Positions 1-10,138 of a DNA stretch of 64,000 nt are shown here, in pieces. The stretch lies in assembly GCF_040802235.1 (NCBI RefSeq), contig NC_133169.1:45081034-45145033 (forward strand). Reading direction: 5' to 3'. Made by a program: the position numbers and the translations under genes. The DNA comes from Manis javanica. Its lineage: Eukaryota; Chordata; Mammalia; Pholidota; Manidae. The notes beneath the pieces are model-generated. The model was not told the DNA's origin, searched no databases, and worked only from the letters and a program-made list of their open reading frames with translations. The stretch's first letter is position 1. Each line of letters starts with the position of its first letter.

Positions 1-284
1 AAATGGATAATCATATCTGACTCGATTGTTTATAGTTCATGATGCGTGATCAAAACTGAAAGTTTCTGTGATATAACTGCCCTTGCACTGTTCACCATGT
101 AAGAACTTATTCACTATGTAAGAACTTGTTCACCATGTAAGAACTTGTTCGTTATGCTTCAGAAGATTGGAGACTGTTGAGAATTAGGCTTGGGGTTGAT
201 TAATGATTGTGCATTGAGTCCCCTATACAGAATTTTATTGTTGTTAACAACCATTTGATCAATAAATATGAGAGATGCCCTCTC
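1..284 (+). mobile_element. LTR U3-R tail, second copy of the L1-ERV chimeric 3' end (truncated by the window edge)
   Basis: This segment is the reverse complement of 3,060 to about 3,340 with scattered substitutions. Both copies share the repeated CACCATGTAAGAACTT units, a GTTAACAACC block and AATAAA (261-266 here). Both end at the same CCCTCTC, and an A-rich stretch (285-298) follows here. An A-rich tail 18 nt after AATAAA in both copies suggests an RNA polyadenylated inside an LTR and then reverse transcribed. What lies upstream is outside the window, so this may be an L1 chimera tail, an ERV 3' end or a truncated LTR. Confidence 0.7.
261..266 (+). promoter_or_regulatory. LTR polyadenylation signal AATAAA
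   Basis: AATAAA lies 18 nt before the A-rich tail at 285. The spacing is identical in the minus-strand copy at 3,078-3,083. Confidence 0.65.
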
Positions 285-298
285 AAAAACAGAAAACA

Positions 299-1504
299 TT
301 ATGTGAGAAGAATTGGTATCGAATGTGCGGTGCTTAAAGAAAATGTATGTTTTCATCTGCACATGAATAATTCTGCCATAATGACGATGTCTATTGCTGA
401 CTGGATTATTCATATGCATACATATATACACATACCAATTTCTGAATTAGTTAGTAATTTGCTACTGATTTCTAAACCAGACTTTTTTCTCTCAAATTTT
501 CTCTTGATAGCTAATCCCAATTGTATTTATATATCCAAAATATATTTTTATTTACTACATAAAAATATACAATTTATTTTCTTGTGTGTCATTTTTATTC
601 TTGACTAATTTATATGCCTCTCATGGTATGGATTACTATGTATGTCACACTGAATTAAAATATGTACCAAACTTTGAATACATGTTAGTAATTTTTAAAA
701 ATAATGCTTATATTAGATAAATTCATATTTTATAGTTTTCTATTTTTTTCTTATTATGTGAAACAGTTATGTCAAATCAGTTCTAAAATCAATAATAAGC
801 TTGGTATCAATAATACAAACTCTCATACATGGTGTTCATAAAGGTGAAAAGATACCTGTACAATTTTTAGAAGACTGGGTGGAGAATAGTGAGGATTAGA
901 TAAATGTAGATGTATTTGATAAACGTAAACAGCCTTTACCCAATGCCTGTACAGGACATGATGCTGCAGTTGTAGGACTGACTCCTGACTGAAGAATCTC
1001 TAATGGTTTTCTCAAGTTTCTTTTTTAGGATCAGTGTACTTTTGACAGAACTTGTGTTACAAGTTCTGACTTTTCTAATTTGGGACATATTCACTTTTCT
1101 TTTAATTAGCATTTCTCTTATAAATTGTCCTCTTGAGGATATTGTTTCACTCAAAGCCCTGCCCTGGGGAAGTGGCAATAATGAGCTCAGGCTTCCCTCC
1201 TGTTTTCAGGGTCCAAACATCTGCAGACGTGACCACCTGTACTTCATAGTTTTGAAACATTCATTCCCACAAAGTGCTTATGAACTCTCCTATTGTCATG
1301 GTTATATTCTCCACTCCATGTTTTTTAACATTCTGAGACTGTCGGGAGGAGAAAGTCATCTACTGCATGACTCCAACCACATATGATATCCACATCATAT
1401 AGTTATAAAGGAGAAAAACTGAAACCATGTACTTGAGCGACCACAAAAATTCTGAAGTGTGTCTCAGCAGGTCGGCAGGGAACCTGGCATACTATTTATT
1501 TTTA
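299..1504. other. Unassigned AT-rich interspersed DNA
   Basis: No convincing gene. The short open frames on both strands lack recognisable domains. The part at 1,150-1,340 is slightly richer in GC and may be an old LTR or transposon relic, but I cannot name a family. Confidence 0.4.
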
Positions 1505-3036
1505 ATGAATGTTCTTTGCTGACTTTCCTTTCCATTTGGCATGGGATACCCTGTACCCCATGTCTGCCAGGAAATTAAGAAGGGATGTGGTGTCCAGAAC
1601 TGAGGCCTCCTTTGAGGGGCTGCAAAGTAAAAGATCATCTATGTATTGGAGGAGAGTACTCTTGCCCATTGAATGTCACAAGAGGTCCTCTGCCAGGGCT
1701 TGTCCAAAAAGATGGGGGCTATCTCTAAAACCTTGAAGTAGAACTGTCCAGGTCAACTGTCTAGATTGACAGGTGTCAGGGTCTTCCCACATAAAGGCAA
1801 ATAGCAGCTGCGAGTCTGAGTGGAGAGGTGTAGTGAAAAAGGCATCTTTAAGGTCTAGTACAGTAAAATGAGAGGTACCAGAGGGAAACTGAGACAGAAG
1901 AGTATATGGGTTAGGCACTACTGGGTGTAAGGTAATAACAGGCTCATTAATTATTCAGAGGTCTGGAACGAGGCGATACATTCCAGAAAGCTTTTTTACT
2001 GGCAAGATGGGAGTAGTGCATAGAGAGGTAGTCAGTACTAAAAGCCCCTGCGAGAGTAGATGATTAAAAATAGGCTGTAGTCCCCTTCTATGAGCCTGTG
2101 AAATAGGAAATTGAGGCTGAGAAGGGAAGCAGAATAGGTTTTTCAGATGTATTAGAAACAGGGTGTGGTTGGTTGCCACAGGGATGGAGATGTCCCACAT
2201 GACTGAATTGACAGCAGTCCAGGAAGTCGGGAGACTCAGGTTACCATCGTCTAACTCTCCTTCACTGACCAAAGCAATGAGGGAGTTTCTGGCATCATGT
2301 AAGCATTTAAAAGGTGGGAGGGAAATAGGGGCTCCTAACTTATAGAGCAAATCCTGTCCTAACAGAGGGGTAGGACAGGAAGGCATGACTAAAAAGGAAT
2401 GGGTAAATGGGATGCCTTGGAAGGTGCAGGCCACCGGGCCTGTCTCTAAAGGCTTGGAAAGGGTTCCCATGACCCCAACTACAGAGATTTTGACAGGGTT
2501 CAGAGGTCCTTCAAAGGAGGGAAGAACAGAGTATGTAGCCCCCATATCTACCAAGAAGGAGATGGGCTTACTTGCTACCCACAGCTTGGCCCTGGGCTTG
2601 GCGAGGGTGATTGCGGTGTCTGTGTCCAGGTGTCTTCAGTCTTCGAGGATGCCCAGCAGGTCTGAGGGATAGTCCTTCGAGGGTGTCTACCCCCTATGGG
2701 GCTCTGCTGCCAGAGGTGGACCACCCCCGAGTGCATAGTCTACTTTCCAATGACTTCACTTATCGCAGCTGGGGCATGATCTGGTTAGTCTACATGGTTG
2801 GTTGGGGCCCTTTTATGCGCAGTGCCCTTCTTCACTGCTCCAAAAGCAAGGGCCCAGAGGTTTGAGTCGATCTTCAGGGACACCCCGACAATCTCCACAA
2901 GCCGGCCGCCAACCAGCTGTTACGGTGCGAGTCTGTTCTGCCATTTGGGCAGCTGACCTCCTCTCACTCTTGTCCTGTTGGGCATGAAAATCTTTAAATG
3001 CCATATCTACCAGGTCTCCTAGAGGGGTCTGGGGAC
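1505..3036 (-). mobile_element. Class I-like ERV, 3' part: end of gag, protease and start of reverse transcriptase (degenerate)
   Basis: Read on the minus strand, 3,036-2,813 encodes a basic, gag-end-like stretch. A protease follows (about 2,554-2,300), with the LLGQDLL motif typical of retroviral proteases. The catalytic D-T-G triad reads D-M-G (codons near 2,545), so the enzyme would be dead. RT follows: 1,955-2,110 contains the linker into RT, and 1,676-1,918 contains the TVLDLKDAFF box and the QGFRDSPHLFGQAL region. A YIDD-type active-site motif is encoded near 1,633-1,650 but in a shifted frame. Stops and frameshifts are frequent. RNase H, integrase, env and the 3' LTR are not visible past about 1,505, so the provirus is truncated. 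It continues at 10,932 beyond the L1 insertion. Confidence 0.85.
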
Positions 3037-3052
3037 CATCCTCAGCCTTTTT
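3037..3052. repeat. Target-site duplication, left copy, of the L1-ERV chimera
   Basis: CATCCTCAGCCTTTTT here matches 10,916-10,931 exactly. The terminal T residues merge with the poly(T), so that edge is ambiguous by a few bases. The ERV gag frame is split at this site. Confidence 0.88.
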
Positions 3053-3059
3053 TTTTTTT
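3048..3059 (-). other. Poly(A) tail (poly-T on plus strand) of the L1-ERV chimera
   Basis: A run of T residues lies directly between the target-site duplication and the 3' end of the LTR R region. This is the expected layout for target-primed reverse transcription of a minus-strand element. Confidence 0.85.
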
Positions 3060-3382
3060 GAGAGGGCATCTCTCATATTTATTGATCAAATGGTTGTTAA
3101 CAACAATAAAATACTGTACAGGGGAGTCAACACTCAATGCACAATCATTAATCCATCTCAAGCCTAATTCGCATCAGTCTCCAATCTTCTGAAGCATAAT
3201 GAAGAAGTTCTTACATGGTGAACAAATTCTTACATTGTGAATAAGTTCTTACATGGTGAACAGTACAAGGGCAGTCATCACAGAAACTTTCGGTTTTGAT
3301 CATGCAATATGAACTATAAACAATCAGGTCAAATATGAATATTCGTTTGATTTTTATACTTGATTTATATGTGGATCCCACA
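3060..3382 (-). mobile_element. LTR U3-R segment (no U5) at the end of the L1 chimera
   Basis: On the minus strand the segment starts TGTGGGATCC at 3,382, directly after a polypurine tract, as a 3' LTR should. It carries AATAAA at 3,083-3,078 and stops 18 nt later at the poly(A) tail. U5 is absent, as expected if the retrotransposed RNA was cleaved at the LTR polyadenylation site. It matches 1-284 in inverted orientation. Confidence 0.78.
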
Positions 3383-3396
3383 TTTCTCCCTTTATT
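3383..3396 (-). other. Polypurine tract preceding the LTR
   Basis: On the minus strand AATAAAGGGAGAAA immediately precedes the LTR 5' TG. Retroviruses use this element to prime plus-strand DNA synthesis. It places env, PPT and U3 in the canonical order. Confidence 0.7.
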
Positions 3397-3920
3397 ATTA
3401 TTTTTATTTTTTTTAAATAAAATGCTGAAGTGGTAGGTAGATGCAAGATAAAGGTAGAAAACATTGTTTAGTGTTGTAAGAGAGCAATTGTAGATGATCA
3501 GGTGTGTGCCTGTAGACTATGTGTTAATCCAAGTTCGACAAGGGCATTAAAACATCCACGGATGAAGAAGATTTCTCTCAAAACAGGGGGGGTGAGGTTC
3601 TAAGCTTCACCACTGTTGATCCCCAATTTCTCACCTGATGGCCCCCCTGCGACTGTGCCTGTCTTAGGTTGTTCCTCCCTTGAGGAATCTTACCCATCTC
3701 TGGCTAACCAGTCATCTTCCGGGGCCATAAAGGGAAATGTAAAGTTGGTAAGTGAGAGAGAAACCATATTGTTTGAAAAGGCTAGCTTTTTATTTCTTTG
3801 CAGATTTATGCCTTGTGGCTTCAATGCCCATCATTTTTCTTGAGGGATCTTTACCACTTAGGGAAATTATGATACTTGGTAAATTCGATATGAGGCATGA
3901 ATTCTATTTAAGGGTTGTAA

Positions 3921-4430
3921 TTAGGAAGGAAGAATAAAAGCTATAGAGGTAGCAGATGGAAGAAAACGTGGGAGGATTGATTGTTTCTCTGACATATCTT
4001 CTTGTAGAGTAACTTCAGCATGTATAGGTTTTAAACTACTAACAAAATGGCGCACAAACATTAACATAATAGGAATACAGTTACATAACCAAAGCAGATC
4101 TATAATTACCAGCCATCTCCAGTGAAGCCAAGAAAACCAGTTAGGCACCCTAAGCATTTGGGAAAATTTGTCTATGATATGATGGATATTGTCCAACTAT
4201 ACTTGAGCAGTCTGAGAGAAATCAGACAAATTAAAACAACCCATTCCTGGGAACTGTTCACATCCCATATGTTCTTTTAACAGTAGATAGTCTGTAGTCA
4301 TAAGATTTTGGAGCACTACAACTTGCACTTCTCCTAATTCTTGGTTGAGTTCCAACAGTACAGATCCAGTCAAATTTGTTGTTTTACTGTATGCACAGGC
4401 CAGCTTAGGTATCTCCTTCTTCATTCCCAT
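3921..4430 (-). pseudogene. ERV env transmembrane (TM) subunit relic inside the L1 3' extension
   Basis: Two consecutive open stretches in the same frame (4,430-4,200 and 4,196-3,921) are separated by one stop at 4,197-4,199. The first contains a heptad-rich LNQELGEVQ region, then a stretch like the retroviral immunosuppressive/CX6CC segment. There the first C of the final CC pair is glycine (CEQFPGMGC). The second stretch has a tryptophan-rich membrane-proximal part (NWFSWLHWRW) and a hydrophobic segment resembling a membrane anchor. The pattern CE...GM.CFNLSD recalls Env TM of alpharetroviruses and related mammalian ERVs. The surface subunit is not recognisable upstream. It is non-functional as it stands. 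Confidence 0.7.
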
Positions 4431-4719
4431 GGCAAGTCCAGGAACCAGTGGGATGCATGCAGGTACACCTGCAGCATCGCCTGGATCTTTGTGGAGGTTT
4501 TTTGATGATCATGTTCTGGTATGAGTCTTCCAGGGAGTGCTGATGTTGGAAGTTCTTCTTCATATAGTATCTTAGTTCATTTTCTGGGTAGCCAAATTAG
4601 GCTTTGATTTTCTATATAAACACAAACAGACCCTTTGCCCACACTTTGATATGACCTTTACACCATTGTGTAGAACTCATTGGAGGTCACCACACAGGAA
4701 CTGCTGTTTCTTTTTTTTT

Positions 4720-4861
4720 CAAGAGAAATGAATATTATCAGAAAAGTGTATCTCCATAGCTGATCATCTCACACCCTTTAAGTGATCAAAATTAAGGATA
4801 TTTAAAGCATGCATTAATCATTGATTTACCATTAGTTTTATCCTATCAAGGAGTAATTCCC
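4720..4861 (-). other. Unassigned 140 bp piece between two A-rich tracts
   Basis: Read on the minus strand it lies between the L1 A-rich end (4,890-4,862) and a second A-run (4,719-4,709), before env-like sequence begins. It is neither recognisable L1 3' UTR nor env. It could be an earlier transduced flank or a small retroposed fragment. Confidence 0.35.
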
Positions 4862-4890
4862 CTTTTCTTTTTTTCTTTCTTTTTTTTTAA
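4862..4890 (-). other. Internal A-rich tract, ancestral L1 3' terminus
   Basis: On the minus strand the L1 3' UTR ends with ATTAAAGATT and then an interrupted A-run. This is where a standard element would finish, so it marks the original poly(A) end that transcription later read through. Confidence 0.7.
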
Positions 4891-5214
4891 TCTTTAATCT
4901 ACACTTACATGAAGAATATTATGTTTACTAGGCTCTCACCTATACTAGAACCCCATATAAACCACTTTACAGTCACTGTCCATGAGCATAGCAAAATGTT
5001 GTAGAATCACTACTTGTCTTCTCTGTGTTGTACAGCTCTCCCCTTTCTCCCTCCCCCCCAATGCATGCTAATGTTAATACCCCTTTCTTCTTTCCCTCCT
5101 TATCCCTCCCTACCCACCCATCCTCCCCAGTCCCTTTCCCTTTGGTACCTGTTAGTCCATTCTTGGGTTCTGTGATTCCACTGCTGTTTTGTTCCTTCAG
5201 TTTTTCCTTTGTTC
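4891..5214 (-). other. L1 3' UTR with G-rich polypurine tracts
   Basis: It follows the ORF2 stop. On the minus strand it has runs such as TGGGGGGGAG near 5,052-5,062 and further G-rich purine runs at 5,080-5,150, typical of mammalian L1 3' UTRs. Confidence 0.75.
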
Positions 5215-8200
5215 TTATACTCCACAGATGAGTGAAATCATTTGGTATTTCTCTTTCTCCACTTGGCTTATTTCACTGAGAATAATACCCTCCAGCTTCA
5301 TCCATGTTGCTGCAAATGGTAGGATTTGCCCTCTTCTTATGGCTGAGTAATATTCCATTGTGTATATGTACCACATCTTCTTTATCCATTCATCTACTGA
5401 TGGACATTTAGGTTGCTTCCAATTCTTGGCTATTGTAAATAGTGCTGCGATAAACATAGGGGTGCATCTGTCTTTTTCAAACTTGATTGCTGCGTTCTTA
5501 GGGTAAATTCCTAGGAGTGGAATTCCTGGGTCAAATGGTAAGTCTGTTTTAAGCATTTTGAGGAACCTCTGTACTGCTTTCCACAACGGCTGAACTAATT
5601 TACATTCCCACCAGCAGTGTGGGAGGGTTCCCCTTTCTCCACAGCCTCACCAGTATTTGTTGTTGTTTGTCTTTTGGATGGTAATCATCCTTACTGGTGT
5701 GAGGGGATACCTCATTGTAGTTTTAATTTGCATTCTGTGATAATTAGCGATGTGGAGCATCTTTTCATGTGTCTGCTGGCCATCTCTATTTCTTTTTTGG
5801 AGAACTGTCTGTTCAGTTGCTCTGCCCATTTTTTAATTGGATTATTTGTTTTTTGTTTCTTTATCGGATCTGTCATTTACAAATATATTCTCCCGTACTG
5901 TAGGGTTCCTTTCTGTTCTATTTATGGTGTCTTTCTCTGTAAGGAGCTTTTCAACTTAATGTAGTCCCACTTGCTCATTTTTGCTGCTGTTTTCCTTGCC
6001 CGGGGAGATATGTTCAAGAAGAGGTCACTCATGTTTATGTCTAAGAGGGTTTTGCCTATGATTTTTTCCAAGAGTTTAATGGTTTCATGACATACATTCA
6101 GGTCTTTGATCCATTTGAGTTTACTTTTGTATATGGGGTTAGACAAAGGTCCAGTTTCATTCTCCTACATGTAGCTCTCCAGTTTTGCCAGCACCATCTG
6201 TTGAAGAGACTGTCATTTCCCCATTGTATGTCCATGGCTCCTTTATCAAATATTAACTGACCATATATGTTTGGGTTAATTTCTGGAGTCTCTAACCTGT
6301 TCCACTGGTCTGTGGCTCTGTTCTTGTGCCACTACCAAATTGTCTTGATTACTATGGCTTTGTAGTAGAGCTTGAAGTTGGGGAGTGAGATCCCCCCTAC
6401 TTTATTCTTTTTCAGGATTGCTTTCGCTATTCAGGGTCTTTGGTGTTTCCATATGAATTTTTGAATTATTTGCTCCAATTCATTGAAGAATGTTGCTGGT
6501 AATTTGATAGGGATTGCATCAAAGCTGTATATTGCTTTGGGCAGGATGGCCATTTTGACGATATTAATTCTTCCTAGCCATGAGTATGGGATGTGTTTCC
6601 ATTTGTTAGTGTCCCCTTTAATTTCTCTTAAGAGTGACTTGTAGTTTTCAGGGTATAGGTCTTTCACTTCTTTGGTTAGGTTTATTCCTAGGTATTTTAT
6701 TCTTTTTGATACAATTGTGAATGGAATTGTTTTCCTGATTTCTCTTTCTATTGGTTCATTGTTAGTGTATAGGAAAGCTTCGGATTTCTGTGTGTTAATT
6801 TTGCATCATACAACTTTGCTGTATTCCGATATCAGTTCTAGTAGTTTCGGAGTGGAGCCCTTAGGGTTTTTTATGTACAATATCATATCATCTGCAAATA
6901 GTTACAGTTTAACTTCTTTACCAATCTGGATTCCTTGTATTTTCTTGTTTTTTCTGATTGCCGTGGCTAGGACCTCCAGTTCTATGTTAAATAACAGTGG
7001 GGAGAGTGGGCATCCCTGTCTAGATCCCAATCTCAGAGGAAATGCTTTCAGCTTCTCGCTGTTTAGTATAATGTTGGCTGTGGGTCCATCATATATGGCC
7101 TTTATTATGTTGAGGTACTGGCCCTCTACTCCCATCTTGCTGAGAGTTTTTATCATGAACGGATGTTGAATTTTGTCAAATGCTTTTTCAGCATCTATGG
7201 AAATGATCTTTTTTTTTTGTCTTTCTTCCTGTTGATGTGGTGGATGATGTTGATGGATTTTCGAATGTTGTACCATCCCTGCATGCCTGGGATGAATCCC
7301 ACTTGATCATGGTGTATGATCCTTTTGGTATATTGTTGTAGTCTGTTTGCTAACATTTTATTGAGTATTTTTGCATCTACATTCATCAGGGATATTGGTC
7401 TGTAATTTTCTTTTTTGGTGGGGTCTTTGCCTGGTTTTTTTATTAGAGTGATGTTTGCCTCATAGAATGAGTTTGGGAGTATTCCCTCCTCTTCTATTTT
7501 TTGGAACACATTAAGGAGAGTGGGTATTATGTCTTCTCTGTGTGTCTGATAAAATTCCAAGGTAAATCTGTCTGGCCCCGGGGTTTTGTTCTTGGGTAGT
7601 TTTTTGATTACCGTTTCAATTTCTTTGCTTGTAATTGGTCTGTTCAACATTTGTGTTTCTTCCTTGGTCAATCTTGGGAGGTTGTATTTTTCTAGGAAGT
7701 TGTCCATTTCTTCTAGGTTTTCCAGCTTGTTGGCATATAGGTTTTCATAGTAGTCTTTAATAATTCTTTGTATTTCTGTGGAATCTGAGGTGATTTTTCC
7801 ATTCCCATTTCTGATTCTGTTGATTTGTGTTGATTCTCTTTTTCTCTTAATAAGTTTGGTTAGAGGTTTATGTATTTTGTTTATTTTCTCCAAGAACCAA
7901 CTCTTGGTTTTGTTGATTTTTGCTATTGTTTTATTCTTCTCAATTTTGTTTATTTCTTCTCTGATCTTTATTATGTCCCTCCTTCTGCTGACTTTAGGCC
8001 TCATTTGTTCTTCTTTTTCCAGTTTCAATAATTGTGATGTTAGACTATTCATTTGGGATTGTTCTTCCTTCTTCCAGTGTGCATGGATCGCTATATACTT
8101 TTCTCTTAAGACCGCTTTTGCTGCCTCCCACAGAAGCTGGGGCTTTGTGTTCTTTTTGTCATTTGTTTCTATACATTCCTTGATCTCTATTTTGATTTGT

Positions 8201-8988
8201 TCGTTGATCCATTGATTATTTAGAAGCATGTTCTTAAGCCTCCATGTGTTTGTGAGCCTTTTCGTTTTCTTTGTAGAATTTTTTTCTAGTTTTATACCTT
8301 TGTGGTCTGAAAAATTGGTTGGTAGAATTTCAATATTTTGGAATTTACTGAGTTTCTTTTTGTGAGCTAGTATGTGGACTATTCTGGAGAATGTTCCATG
8401 TGCACTTGAGAAGAATGTATATTCTGCTGCTTTTGGATGTAGAGTTCTATAGATGTCTATTAGGTCCATCTGTTCTAGTGTGTTGTTCAGTGCCTGTGTG
8501 TCCTTACTTATTTTCTGCCCGGTGGATCTATCCTTTGGGGTGAGTGGTGTGTTGAAGTCTCCTAAAATGAATGCATTGCAGTCTATTTCCTTCTTTAGTT
8601 CTGTTAGTATTTGTTTCACATAATCTGGTGCTCCTGTGTTGGGTGCATATATATTTAGAATGGTTATATCCTTTTGTTGGACTGAACCCTTTATCATTAT
8701 GTAGTGTCCTTCTTTATCTCTTGTTAGTTTCTTTGTTTTGAAGTCAATTTTGTCTGATATTAGTACTGCAACCCCTGCTTTCTTCTCACTGTTGTTTGCC
8801 TGAAATATGTTTTTCCATCCCTTGAATTTTTGTCTGTGCATGTCTTTGGGTTTGAGGTGAGTTTCTTTTAAGCAGCATGTAGATGGGTCTTGCACTTTTA
8901 TCCATTCTATTACTCTGTGTCCTTTGATTGGTGCTTTAAGTCCATTTACATTTAGGGTGACTATTGAGAGATATGTACTTATTTCCAT
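5215..8988 (-). pseudogene. LINE-1 ORF2 (endonuclease/reverse transcriptase), disrupted
   Basis: L1 ORF2p nicks target DNA with its APE-type endonuclease and copies L1 RNA with its RT. The minus-strand frame opens at 8,988 with the canonical endonuclease N-terminus ([19 protein letters not shown]). It runs 597 residues to about 7,195 and includes GDFNTPL and SDHKGI motifs. It shifts frame at a homopolymer (7,209-7,218). The next stretch (7,276-6,902) carries [15 protein letters not shown] and [21 protein letters not shown] at 6,904-6,902 falls two codons before the RT active-site FADD (6,898-6,887). Later pieces at 6,667-6,431, 6,146-5,922 and 5,586-5,215 give the thumb and C-terminal region, with the terminal MEYYSAIRRGQILPFAATWM box typical of L1. 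Several stops and shifts make it inactive. Confidence 0.95.
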
Positions 8989-9467
8989 TGCAGGCTTTTA
9001 ATTCGTGGTTACCAAAGGTTCAAGGTTAGCTTCTTTTGTATCTTACTGCCTAAGTTAGCTCGCTTATTGAGCTGTTATAAACACTTTCTAGAGATTCTTT
9101 TCTTCTCTCCCTTCTTATTCCTCTTCCTCCATTCTTCATATGTTGTGTGTTTTGTTCTGTGCTCTTTTTACGAGTGCTCCCATCTAGAGTACTCCCTGTA
9201 AGATGCCCTGTACTGGTGGTTTATGGGAATCAAATTCCCTCAGCTTTTGCTTTCTGGGAATTGTTTAATGCCGCCATCATATTTAAATGACAGTCGTGCT
9301 CGATACAGTATCCTTGGTTCAATGCCGTCTGTTTCATTGTATGAAATGTATCATGCCATTCTCTTCTGGCCTGTAGGGTTTCTGTCGAGAAGTCTGATGT
9401 TATCCTGATGGGTTTTCCTTTATAGGTGACCTTTTTCTCTCTAGCTGCCTTTAAAACTCTTTCCTTC

Positions 9468-9490
9468 GTGCTCGCTTCGGCAGCACATAC

Positions 9491-9524
<34 letters not shown>

Positions 9525-9571
9525 GGCCTCTGCACAAGGATAACACGCAAATTCATGAAGCGTTCCAATTT
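9468..9571 (+). pseudogene. RNU6-like pseudogene: U6 snRNA retropseudogene inserted in L1 ORF1
   Basis: The sequence matches spliceosomal U6 from its 5' GTGCTCGCTTCGGCAGCACA, through the ACAGAGA-type region and AGCATGG, to GCGTTCCAAT at the 3' end. It has several substitutions relative to functional U6 (for example CTGCACAAGGATAACACG and ATTCATGAAG). An AAAAC/AAAC-rich tail follows (9,572-9,600). A short imperfect direct repeat AACTCTTTCCTT / ACCTCTTTCCTT flanks it at 9,455-9,466 and 9,601-9,612, which marks L1-mediated retroposition. No pol III T-run terminator follows. Confidence 0.95.
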
Positions 9572-9600
9572 AAAAACAAACAAACAAACAAACAAAAAAA
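9572..9600 (+). repeat. A-rich (AAAC)n tail of the U6 retrocopy
   Basis: The stretch consists of repeated CAAA units ending in a run of A, directly before the second copy of the flanking short direct repeat. Confidence 0.9.
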
Positions 9601-10138
9601 ACCTCTTTCCTTGTCCTTGATCCTTGCCAGTTTAATTATTATGTGTCCTGGTGTTGTCCTCCTTGGATCCTTTCTTTTGGGGTTTCTGTGTATTTCTGTG
9701 CTCTGTTCGATTATTTCCTCCCCCAGTTTGGGGAAGTTTTCAGCAATTATTTCTTCAAAGAGACTTTCTATCCCTTTTTCTCTCTCTTCTTCTTCTGTTC
9801 CCCCTATAATACAGATATTGTTCCTTTTGGATTGGTACACAGTTCTCTTAGTATTGTTTCATTCCTGGAGATCCTTTTATCTCTCTGTATGTCGGCTTCT
9901 ATACGTTCCTGTTCTCTGGTTTCTATTCCTTCATGTTCATGATTTTTATTTTGAATTCTTTTTCAGGAGGACTGGTTAGGTCTGTCTCCTTCTCAGGTGT
10001 TGTCTCTGTGATCTTTGTCTCCCTGTAGTTTTGCCTTTCCTTGGTGATAGAGATAGTTTGTAGAGCTGGTACGAGTGACTGCTGGAAGAGCTTCCCTTCT
10101 TGTTGGTTTGTGGCCTTCATCTCCTGGGAGAACAGCAA

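Larger units (their letters stand above)
9184..10138 (-). pseudogene. LINE-1 ORF1 (RNA-binding chaperone), disrupted and split by U6
   Basis: ORF1p coats L1 RNA as a trimer. On the minus strand, 10,138-9,923 gives an N-terminal part rich in Glu, Lys and Thr. 9,840-9,640 encodes the RRM-side sequence (RRM = RNA recognition motif; NNICIIGGTEEEEREKGIE and TTPGHIIIKLARIKDKER). The frame then runs into an inserted U6 copy (9,468-9,571 plus tail). The C-terminal domain resumes at 9,467 (KAAREKKVTYKGKPIRI, then LQARREWHD) and drifts across frames to a TAG at 9,186-9,184. At least one stop or shift lies between 9,923 and 9,840, and more lie near 9,230. Confidence 0.88.

Noticed and set aside
1-3382. 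Complete provirus bounded by the inverted LTR-like segments at 1-284 and 3,060-3,382
   Set aside because: Proviral LTRs are in direct orientation. These are inverted, and the right one is the tail of the L1 chimera.
7778-8215. 145-codon plus-strand open frame
   Set aside because: It is the antisense of L1 ORF2. Its Phe/Leu/Ile-rich content is what antisense of Lys/Glu-rich ORF2 gives.
7195-8988. Long 597-codon open frame as a host gene
   Set aside because: Its residues are the L1 ORF2 endonuclease and start of RT, in a full-length L1 context.
9468-9571. Functional U6 snRNA gene
   Set aside because: It carries several substitutions, an A-rich tail instead of a T-run terminator, flanking short repeats, and lies inside an L1.
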